This document shows, in pieces, positions 1-5,246 of a stretch of DNA of 5,246 bases. The DNA comes from PALSA-607 sp036509315. GTDB lineage: Bacteria > Actinomycetota > Actinomycetes > Acidothermales > Acidothermaceae. The stretch lies in contig DATCFU010000174.1 in assembly GCA_036509315.1 (NCBI GenBank), positions 1-5,246 of the forward strand, in the 5' to 3' direction. The position numbers were made by a program, and so were the translations under genes. The notes beneath the pieces were generated by a model that was not told the origin of the DNA, ran no database searches, and worked only from the letters and a program-made list of their open reading frames with translations. Each line of letters begins with the position of its first letter. The first letter of the stretch is position 1.

Positions 1-1
1 C

Positions 2-415
2 GCCATCCGTCGTCGGCGGTCCTGCCCAGAGTGTGGCCGCCGATTCACCACCCTGGAGACTGCCTCGATCGCCGTCGTCAAGCGGTCCGGCGTGACAGAG
101 CCCTTCTCGCGAGCCAAGGTCGTCGCCGGCGTCCGCAAGGCCTGCCAGGGCCGCCCGGTCGACGAAGACGCGCTCGCATTCCTTGCCCAGCGGGTCGAAG
201 ACGACCTGAGGGCCAGCGGCTGTAGCGAAATCTCGAGCCAGGACGTCGGTCTCGCCGTCCTCGCGCCTTTGCGCGACCTCGATGACGTCGCCTATGTGCG
301 GTTCTCCTCGGTCTACCGAGGCTTCGATTCACTCGAGGCTTTCGAGGCCGAGATCGCCTTGCTACGTGCTGAACGTGACTTGCAGCGGGGCCAAGCGCTA
401 CCCACAAAGCCCTGA
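2..415 (+). CDS. nrdR: Transcriptional repressor NrdR (5' partial)
   Basis: NrdR is a zinc-ribbon/ATP-cone protein that binds paired NrdR boxes upstream of ribonucleotide reductase genes and represses them according to (d)ATP bound to its ATP-cone. The frame is open from base 2, giving 137 visible residues and ending in TGA at 413-415. The start of the visible part (AIRRRRSCPECGRRFTTLET) is the second half of the NrdR zinc ribbon, with the second CxxC pair present. The first CxxC pair and the start codon lie off the left edge; by family alignment about 23 residues are missing, giving a full length near 160. The ATP-cone follows, from VVKRSGVTEPFSRAKVV (about base 74 on) to the family-typical DLDDVAYVRFSSVYRGF and a helical tail. 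The GTG at 92 is internal (the V of SGVTEPF), not a start, because the zinc ribbon continues upstream in the same frame. nrdJ follows 77 bases downstream on the same strand, so the pair is probably an operon in which the regulator precedes its target. Confidence 0.96.
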   Translation, partial: AIRRRRSCPECGRRFTTLETASIAVVKRSGVTEPFSRAKVVAGVRKACQGRPVDEDALAFLAQRVEDDLRASGCSEISSQDVGLAVLAPLRDLDDVAYVRFSSVYRGFDSLEAFEAEIALLRAERDLQRGQALPTKP

Positions 416-433
416 CGCGCAACCAAAAACGAT

Positions 434-443
434 CCCGGCCGGG
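434..443. repeat. GC-rich perfect palindrome in the nrdR-nrdJ gap
   Basis: CCCGGCCGGG is a perfect 10-base palindrome just after nrdR. A second CCGG at 450-453 and GCCGG at 456-460 can pair with it in alternative short stems, so RNA from this gap could fold into a compact GC-rich hairpin before the nrdJ ribosome binding site. There is no T-run afterwards, so it does not look like an intrinsic terminator. It could be an attenuating leader structure or simply chance in a GC-rich genome. The rest of the gap shows no recognisable promoter, NrdR box or riboswitch. Confidence 0.3.
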
Positions 444-479
444 GGAAATCCGGCAGCCGGTAGTGGTGTTGTTCTCAGT

Positions 480-486
480 GGAGGAG
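480..486 (+). promoter_or_regulatory. Shine-Dalgarno sequence of nrdJ
   Basis: GGAGGAG lies 6 bases before the ATG at 493, an ideal spacing and near-perfect complementarity to the 16S rRNA 3' end. It decides the nrdJ start and suggests strong, independent translation initiation rather than dependence on coupling to nrdR. Confidence 0.85.
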
Positions 487-492
487 ATACGC

Positions 493-3400
493 ATGACAGA
501 GACGTCTCGTGATACCCAAAGCGACCCGATTACGGTGGGGCCGCGGGCTTCAGGGCGGGGTCTGACCATCGAGCGGGTTTACACCACGCCCGGCGTGCAC
601 CCCTACGACGAAGTCACCTGGGAGCGTCGCGACGTCGTCATGACGAACTGGCGTGACGGCACGATCAACTTCGAGCAGCGCGGGGTCGAGTACCCCGATT
701 TCTGGTCGGTGAACGCCGCCAACATCGTCACCACCAAGTACTTCCGCGGGGCCGTCGGCACCGATCAGCGCGAGTGGTCGCTCAAGCAGCTCATCGACCG
801 GGTCGTGCTCACCTACGTGAAGGCCGGGCAGGTCAACGGCTACTTCGCCACCGTCGACGACGCCACGATCTTCGAGCACGAGCTCACCTACGCCCTGCTG
901 CACCAGGTCTTCAGCTTCAACTCACCGGTGTGGTTCAACGTCGGGACGTCGGCTCCACAGCAGGTCTCCGCGTGCCAGCCGTACCACGCCCTCGTAAGTA
1001 CTCCGGCCGGGCTGGTGCCCATCGGCAAACTCGTGGAAGACAACGCGGTCGGAACGAAGGTCTTTGACGCGCATGGTCTGACGCACATCGTCGCCACGAA
1101 GTCCAATGGCGTGAAGGAAGTCCTGCGGATACACACCAAGGCAGGACACCAGCTCGATGTCACAGCCGATCACCTTGTATGGCGCTGCAGCGATGAGACG
1201 AGCGGACGATTTGCTCCTGCAGGCGAGCTACGGCGCGGCGACAAGTTGCAGTGGCACAGGCGCGAGGCATCCGGCGAGGCAGAGATCACGTCTCTCGAGA
1301 TTGCCGAGGCGGCCCTCGCTGGCTGGCTGCAGTCCGATGGTTTCGTCGGTCAATACACCAGCGGCACGAACAAGTCGCTCACCATCGAGGCCATGTCTGT
1401 CACGCCTGCGGAATTGGCGTGGGTAACTGCAGCGATCGAGCAGGTCTTCCCCGATGCACACAGCCATGAGCGCAGCGTTGTCACGATCGACACCTCACTC
1501 GACTGCCGTCGTACGCGTCTTTATGGCCGCCACCTCGAGCCGTTCGTCGAGAAGTGGGGGCTGCGTGCGCGAGGCGTCGACATGGTTGTGCCGCCGGCGC
1601 TCTTCACAGCGCCGCTGCCGGTGGTCGCCGCATACCTCAGGAGCATCTTCCAAGCCGAGGGCTACGTATCAGCACGCAAGGCTTCGACCATCGTCGCCGT
1701 CGACATGGTGTCCGAGGAGCTCGTGCGCGGTTTCCAGTCCCTGTTGTCGAGATTCGGAATCTTCGCGCGAGTCTCCCGCAAGGAAGACCCGCGCCCGACT
1801 CGGCTCGGCATGTGGTGCGTTCATATCCAGAATGCGGGTGATCGTGCAATCTTCGAAGCCGAGATTGGCTTCATTGATCCGATTAAGGCGGAGAAGCTTG
1901 CCAAGAGTTTCGACATGCCAGGTCGACCCGCGCTGGCCACCAAGCGCCTTGAAATCGCCTCTGTCGAGTCGCTTGGCTCAATGGAGGTTTACGACATCCA
2001 GACCGACAGTGCCGAGTACCTGTCCGACAGCCTCCGCGTACACAACTGCTTCATCCTCGCCGTCGACGACAAGATGGATTCGATCCTCGACTGGTACAAG
2101 GAAGAGGGGATGATCTTCAAGGGCGGTTCGGGCTCTGGCGTGAACCTCTCCCGCATCCGCTCCTCGAAGGAACTGTTGTCCTCTGGTGGCACCGCTTCCG
2201 GCCCGGTCTCGTTCATGCGTGGTGCTGACGCGAGCGCCGGCACCATCAAGTCGGGTGGCGCAACTCGTCGCGCGGCGAAGATGGTCATCCTCGACGTCGA
2301 CCACCCCGACATCGAAGAGTTCATCGAGACCAAGGCACGCGAGGAAGACAAGATCCGCGTGCTGCGCGACGCCGGCTACGACATGGACCTCGGCGGTCGC
2401 GACATGTCGAGCGTGCAGTACCAGAACGCCAACAACTCGGTGCGAGTGAACGAAGAGTTCATGCGCGCTTTCGAGCAGGGCAAGGACTTCGGGCTCAAGG
2501 CACGCACCGACGGCTCGGTCATCGAGACTGTGGACGCCAAGAAGCTGATGCGCAGCATGGCGCAGGCGGCGTGGGACTGCGCCGACCCGGGCATCCAGTA
2601 CGACGACACGATCAACGACTGGCACACGACTCCGGAGACCGGCCGCATCACGGCATCCAACCCGTGCTTCCCGGCCGACCAGCGTGTTGTTACTGACAAG
2701 GGTCTGATCCGCATCGGCGACTTGGTGTCGCGTGCGGCGACGGGCGAGACGTTCTCCGTCTACACGAACGACGTCACGGGCGAGCACGATGCTGAAGAAC
2801 GCGTGATCGCAACGAACCCCACGCGCTACATGATCACCGGCACGAACGAGATCCTCGAGCTGCGCTTCTCCGATGGCTCGCGGCTTCGTTGCACGCCGGG
2901 TCACCGGCTCTGGACGGCCAACCGCGGCTGGGTGCACGCCGAAGAACTGCAGGCCGACGACCGCGTCGTGCGCTCATTCCACGAGGCGATGCGGCCGATG
3001 GCATCGCTACAGCTGCCTGATGCGGCAGTGAAGGTCGCCCAGCGCGCGGTCACTTTGAACTTGCCACAGAAGTGGGACGACGAGTTCGCGCACTTCCTCG
3101 GATGGCTGGTCGGCGACGGTTGCCTGACGGTCGACGCGATGACGGCCGTCTACGGCTCCGACGACGACAAGACGACCGTGTTGCCGCGGCACCAGGAAGC
3201 GTTGCGCGGGTGGACCGGCTTTGACGCCAAGCCGAGTGTGCAGGCGAACGGCACCCTGCAGCTGCGTTCGGGTAAGCGCGAGGTGGTCAAGTTCCTCCAA
3301 GCTATGGGGATTACCCAGAGCCGCGCGAAGAACAAGGTCGTCCCCGACGCTATCTTTGAGGCTCCCGAGGACGCCCTCGTGTCGTTCCTGCAGGGCTTGT

Positions 3401-5246
3401 TCGACGCTGACGGCTGCGTCGTCAATCAGGTCGAGAAGGGCACCCGCTACGTCGGTCTCGGCTCGCGCTCCGAAGAGCTGTTGCTCGGTGTGCAGGAGCT
3501 GCTCGCATCGCTCGGCATTGCATCGCGGATCTACGAGCAAGCCACGAAGAAGGACACCTTCAGCTACGTCCGTAAGGACGGCAGTGAGGTGACGTACTCC
3601 TCTGATGGCCCGTCCTACGACCTGCGCATCAGCGGCCGCTCGATTCGGGACTACGCGGCACTTATCAGTTTCTCGGTACCTGCCAAGGTGCAGAAGCTCG
3701 CCCAGGTCGTCGATCTTCACTCGGCCTACAACATGGACGAGACCGTGAAGATGGTGTCGCGTGAGTCGCGCGGGTTCGAGACCACGTACAACCTCACCGA
3801 GCCGCGCAACCACTCCTACATCGTCAGTGGCGTCGTCGTGGCGAACTGCTCGGAGTACATGCACCTCGACAACTCGTCGTGCAACCTCGCGTCGTTGAAC
3901 CTAATGAAGTTCTTGAAGGACGACGACAGCTTCGACGCAGTCACGTTCGCCAAGGTCGTCGAGTTCGTCATTACTGCGATGGACATCTCGATCTGCTTCG
4001 CGGACTTCCCGACCGACAAGATCGGTGACACCACGCGCAAGTTCCGTCAGCTCGGTATTGGCTACGCGAACCTGGGCGCGCTGTTGATGGCGACGGGTCA
4101 TGCGTACGACTCCGACAGCGGTCGTGCACTTGCTGCTGGCATCACGTCGCTCATGACGGGTACTGCCTACAAGCGGTCGGCTGAGCTGGCGGGCATCGTT
4201 GGTCCGTACGAGGGCTACGCACGCAATGCCGAAGCCCACACGAGGGTCATGCGTAAGCACGCTGCTGCGTCTGATTCCATCCGCAGCGTCGGCATCATCG
4301 ACCGCGAAGTCATTCGTCTTGCAAGCAAGGCCTGGCAGGACGGACTGAAGGTCGGAACGGACAATGGATGGCGAAACGCCCAAGCCTCAGTATTGGCACC
4401 GACTGGGACAATTGGGCTCATGATGGACTGTGACACAACTGGTATCGAACCGGACCTTGCGCTCGTTAAGTTCAAGAAGCTCGTCGGTGGCGGCTCGATG
4501 CAGATCGTCAACCAGACAGTGCCGCGTGCCCTGCGCAACCTGGGATACCAGGAGGAGCAGGTCGAGGCGATCGTCGAATACATCGCCGAGCACGGCAACC
4601 CGGTCGACGCCCCAGGGCTTCGTCCTGAGCACTACGAGGTCTTCGACTGCGCAATGGGAGTGCGCTCGATCTCGGCGATGGGCCACGTGCGGATGATGGC
4701 GGCGGTTCAGCCGTTCATCTCGGGCGCGATCTCCAAGACGGTGAACCTGCCTGAGACCGCGACTGTTGAAGACGTCGAAGAGGTCTACTACGAAGGCTGG
4801 AAGCTCGGCCTGAAGGCCCTCGCGATCTACCGGAACAACTGCAAGGTCGGGCAGCCGCTGACCGACGCGCGGGAGAAGAAAGCTGACGTGGCTGTCGCGG
4901 CCACTGGCGAATACAAGCCGGTTCGCAAGCGGCTGCCGAAGCGTCGTCCGTCGCAGACTGTGTCGTTCGCAGTCGCGGGCGCCGAGGGTTATCTGACAGC
5001 TGGCTCCTACCCTGACGACGGCCTCGGCGAAGTGTTCCTCAAGCTTGGCAAGCAAGGTTCGACGCTGGCCGGCGTGATGGACGCGTTCTCCATCGCCATC
5101 TCGATCGCGCTGCAGTACGGCGTGCCGCTCGAGGCGTTCGTGTCGAAGTTCGTCAACATGCGCTTCGACCCAGCCGGCTTGACCGACGACCCCGATGTGC
5201 GGATGGCGCAGTCGATCATGGACTACATCTTCCGCAGGCTCGCCCT
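493..5246 (+). CDS. nrdJ: Vitamin B12-dependent (class II) ribonucleotide reductase NrdJ, with two inteins (3' partial)
   Basis: NrdJ reduces ribonucleotides to deoxyribonucleotides, using adenosylcobalamin to generate a cysteine thiyl radical; it needs no oxygen and no separate small subunit. The frame runs from the ATG at 493 (good ribosome binding site) through 1584 complete codons to the right edge with no stop. The exteins are precursor residues 1-160, 519-724 and 1119-1584, joining to an 832-residue partial enzyme; relatives are about 950-970 residues. Visible hallmarks are the class II N-terminal region (SPVWFNVGTSAPQQVSA), KGGSGSGVNLSRIRSS, SGGATRRAAKM, the active-site stretch NPCSEYMHLDNSSCNLASLN formed after splicing, the phosphate-binding loop PTGTIG (4399-4416) and a C-terminal TSCPD-type region. 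No N-terminal ATP-cone is seen. In Thermotoga maritima numbering the catalytic residues are C134 (bases 2047-2049), N320 (2659-2661), C322 (3847-3849), E324 (3853-3855) and C333 (3880-3882). The C-terminal cysteine pair that re-reduces the active site would be off the edge. The two inteins must splice out for activity. Confidence 0.97.
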   Translation, partial: MTETSRDTQSDPITVGPRASGRGLTIERVYTTPGVHPYDEVTWERRDVVMTNWRDGTINFEQRGVEYPDFWSVNAANIVTTKYFRGAVGTDQREWSLKQLIDRVVLTYVKAGQVNGYFATVDDATIFEHELTYALLHQVFSFNSPVWFNVGTSAPQQVSACQPYHALVSTPAGLVPIGKLVEDNAVGTKVFDAHGLTHIVATKSNGVKEVLRIHTKAGHQLDVTADHLVWRCSDETSGRFAPAGELRRGDKLQWHRREASGEAEITSLEIAEAALAGWLQSDGFVGQYTSGTNKSLTIEAMSVTPAELAWVTAAIEQVFPDAHSHERSVVTIDTSLDCRRTRLYGRHLEPFVEKWGLRARGVDMVVPPALFTAPLPVVAAYLRSIFQAEGYVSARKASTIVAVDMVSEELVRGFQSLLSRFGIFARVSRKEDPRPTRLGMWCVHIQNAGDRAIFEAEIGFIDPIKAEKLAKSFDMPGRPALATKRLEIASVESLGSMEVYDIQTDSAEYLSDSLRVHNCFILAVDDKMDSILDWYKEEGMIFKGGSGSGVNLSRIRSSKELLSSGGTASGPVSFMRGADASAGTIKSGGATRRAAKMVILDVDHPDIEEFIETKAREEDKIRVLRDAGYDMDLGGRDMSSVQYQNANNSVRVNEEFMRAFEQGKDFGLKARTDGSVIETVDAKKLMRSMAQAAWDCADPGIQYDDTINDWHTTPETGRITASNPCFPADQRVVTDKGLIRIGDLVSRAATGETFSVYTNDVTGEHDAEERVIATNPTRYMITGTNEILELRFSDGSRLRCTPGHRLWTANRGWVHAEELQADDRVVRSFHEAMRPMASLQLPDAAVKVAQRAVTLNLPQKWDDEFAHFLGWLVGDGCLTVDAMTAVYGSDDDKTTVLPRHQEALRGWTGFDAKPSVQANGTLQLRSGKREVVKFLQAMGITQSRAKNKVVPDAIFEAPEDALVSFLQGLFDADGCVVNQVEKGTRYVGLGSRSEELLLGVQELLASLGIASRIYEQATKKDTFSYVRKDGSEVTYSSDGPSYDLRISGRSIRDYAALISFSVPAKVQKLAQVVDLHSAYNMDETVKMVSRESRGFETTYNLTEPRNHSYIVSGVVVANCSEYMHLDNSSCNLASLNLMKFLKDDDSFDAVTFAKVVEFVITAMDISICFADFPTDKIGDTTRKFRQLGIGYANLGALLMATGHAYDSDSGRALAAGITSLMTGTAYKRSAELAGIVGPYEGYARNAEAHTRVMRKHAAASDSIRSVGIIDREVIRLASKAWQDGLKVGTDNGWRNAQASVLAPTGTIGLMMDCDTTGIEPDLALVKFKKLVGGGSMQIVNQTVPRALRNLGYQEEQVEAIVEYIAEHGNPVDAPGLRPEHYEVFDCAMGVRSISAMGHVRMMAAVQPFISGAISKTVNLPETATVEDVEEVYYEGWKLGLKALAIYRNNCKVGQPLTDAREKKADVAVAATGEYKPVRKRLPKRRPSQTVSFAVAGAEGYLTAGSYPDDGLGEVFLKLGKQGSTLAGVMDAFSIAISIALQYGVPLEAFVSKFVNMRFDPAGLTDDPDVRMAQSIMDYIFRRLA
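973..2046 (+). mobile_element. Intein 1 of NrdJ (358 aa), with LAGLIDADG endonuclease region
   Basis: This is an in-frame, self-splicing protein insert between extein QVSA and CFILAVDD, a stretch that is continuous in intein-free NrdJ. Residues are numbered within the intein. Block A is Cys1 with CQPYHALVSTPAGLVPIGKL. Block B is T64-A-D-H67 in LDVTADHLVW. The first LAGLIDADG motif is LAGWLQSDG (115-123, acidic residue D122). The second is LRSIFQAEG (222-230), with Glu229 where Asp is usual. A block H-like segment LLSRFGIFARV follows. Blocks F and G are VYDIQTDSAEYLSDSLRVHN, ending in His357-Asn358, and the +1 residue is Cys. All residues for standard class 1 splicing are present (Cys1, TxxH, HN, +1 Cys), so splicing should work. 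The usual block F histidine position is Ala (S-A-E-Y). Whether the endonuclease still cuts is uncertain. In four 60-base lines counted by hand it has lower G+C than the one N-extein line counted. Confidence 0.95.
2665..3846 (+). mobile_element. Intein 2 of NrdJ (394 aa), with LAGLIDADG endonuclease
   Basis: This second in-frame intein lies between extein ITASNP and CSEYMHLDN, splitting the invariant NPCSE active-site motif of ribonucleotide reductases. Residues are numbered within the intein. Block A is Cys1 with CFPADQRVVTDKGLIRIGDL. Block B is T77-P-G-H80 in RLRCTPGHRLW. The first LAGLIDADG motif is FLGWLVGDG (144-152, D151). A block D-like KVVP precedes the second motif LQGLFDADG (242-250, D249). 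Block H is LLASLGIASRI. Blocks F and G are YNLTEPRNHSYIVSGVVVAN, with block F His383 and terminal Asn394; the +1 residue is Cys. The penultimate residue is Ala393, not His. Both endonuclease acidic residues are intact, so it looks more likely than intein 1 to be an active homing element. One 60-base line sampled (3241-3300) has 38 G/C, like the host gene, which suggests long residence or a donor of similar composition. Confidence 0.95.
3847..3900 (+). other. NrdJ active-site segment (thiyl-radical Cys, Glu, redox Cys)
   Basis: The sequence CSEYMHLDNSSCNLASLN opens the third extein. Its first Cys (3847-3849) aligns with the thiyl-radical cysteine, C322 of the T. maritima enzyme. Glu (3853-3855) aligns with E324, and Cys (3880-3882) with C333, the partner of the redox cysteine at 2047-2049. 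The spacing of 11 residues between the two cysteines matches exactly. The radical cysteine is also the +1 splicing nucleophile of intein 2. The Asn partner (N320) is at 2659-2661, on the other side of the intein. Confidence 0.9.
4984..5246 (+). other. TSCPD-type C-terminal domain of NrdJ (partial)
   Basis: From about base 4984 the translation reads AEGYLTAGSYPDDGLGEVFL followed by KLGKQGSTLAGVMDAFSIAI, a pattern characteristic of the TSCPD domain found near the C terminus of B12-dependent reductases. The window ends at MDYIFRRLAL, before the linker and the C-terminal cysteine-rich tail seen in relatives. A basic, low-complexity linker (about 4915-4950, KPVRKRLPKRRPSQ) joins it to the catalytic barrel. 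Confidence 0.75.

Noticed and set aside
434..445. Intrinsic terminator after nrdR
   Set aside because: A GC-rich inverted repeat is present but no T-run follows, and nrdJ starts shortly after on the same strand.
416..492. Cobalamin riboswitch before the B12-dependent reductase
   Set aside because: The idea was tempting, but the gap is only 77 bases, too short for the roughly 200-base element, and no convincing B12 box is present. A B12-dependent enzyme is also not the usual target of B12 repression; the B12-independent RNR is.
416..492. NrdR boxes in the nrdR-nrdJ gap
   Set aside because: No AT-rich 16-base palindrome of the NrdR-box type is visible. Any boxes for this operon would lie upstream of nrdR, outside the window.
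78..569. 163-codon minus-strand frame across nrdR and the gap
   Set aside because: It is Arg-rich low-complexity translation antisense to a recognisable NrdR; no support for a gene.
973..2046. Group I or II intron, or insertion sequence, as the interruption in nrdJ
   Set aside because: The insert is an exact multiple of three, stays open in frame, and has Cys1, TxxH, HN and +1 Cys splicing motifs with LAGLIDADG repeats, which identifies it as an intein. No inverted repeats or transposase were seen.
1978..2937. 319-codon open frame on the minus strand
   Set aside because: It lies antisense to conserved NrdJ extein and intein 2 sequence. Its composition (Arg, Val, Ala, Asp, His-rich, no recognisable motif) is what the complement of a GC-biased gene gives.
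3007..3864. 285-codon open frame on the minus strand
   Set aside because: It is antisense to intein 2 and the active-site segment, has no recognisable domain, and is a codon-bias shadow.
4387..5055. 222-codon open frame on the minus strand
   Set aside because: It is antisense to the conserved PTGTIG to TSCPD part of NrdJ; the + strand protein is clearly real and the minus product shows no family features.

Overview
The window comes from a high-GC, codon-biased bacterium, most likely an actinomycete (Actinomycetota). This rests on strong G/C preference at third codon positions and on the nrdR-nrdJ gene pair, an arrangement known from Streptomyces and relatives. Genus cannot be told from the sequence. 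Everything lies on the + strand and almost the whole window is coding.

Layout: bases 2-415 are the 3' part of nrdR, the transcriptional repressor of ribonucleotide reductase genes; about 23 N-terminal codons lie off the left edge. A 77-base gap (416-492) holds a GC-rich inverted repeat and a strong Shine-Dalgarno sequence. From 493 to the right edge runs one uninterrupted reading frame of 1584 complete codons with no stop in the window. It is nrdJ, the adenosylcobalamin (B12)-dependent class II ribonucleotide reductase, interrupted in frame by two large inteins. Intein 1 (973-2046) has 358 residues and intein 2 (2665-3846) has 394. The reductase is encoded in three extein blocks: 493-972, 2047-2664 and 3847 to the edge (160 + 206 + at least 466 residues). 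The C-terminal end, about 120 residues by comparison with relatives, is off the right edge.

The main point of interest is where the inteins sit. Each lies immediately before a catalytic cysteine. Intein 1 precedes the cysteine equivalent to one partner of the substrate-reducing disulfide pair (C134 in Thermotoga maritima numbering). Intein 2 precedes the thiyl-radical cysteine (C322 equivalent). In both cases the enzyme's own catalytic cysteine is also the +1 nucleophile for protein splicing, so the precursor cannot be an active reductase until both inteins are removed. Each intein carries a LAGLIDADG homing endonuclease region.

How the genes work together: NrdR senses (d)ATP through its ATP-cone and represses RNR genes, and NrdJ makes deoxyribonucleotides for DNA synthesis and repair without needing oxygen. 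This is a known gene pair with known kinds of inserted element. I found no undescribed system, but the paired insertion at two catalytic cysteines and the complementary splicing-residue pattern of the two inteins merit a second look.
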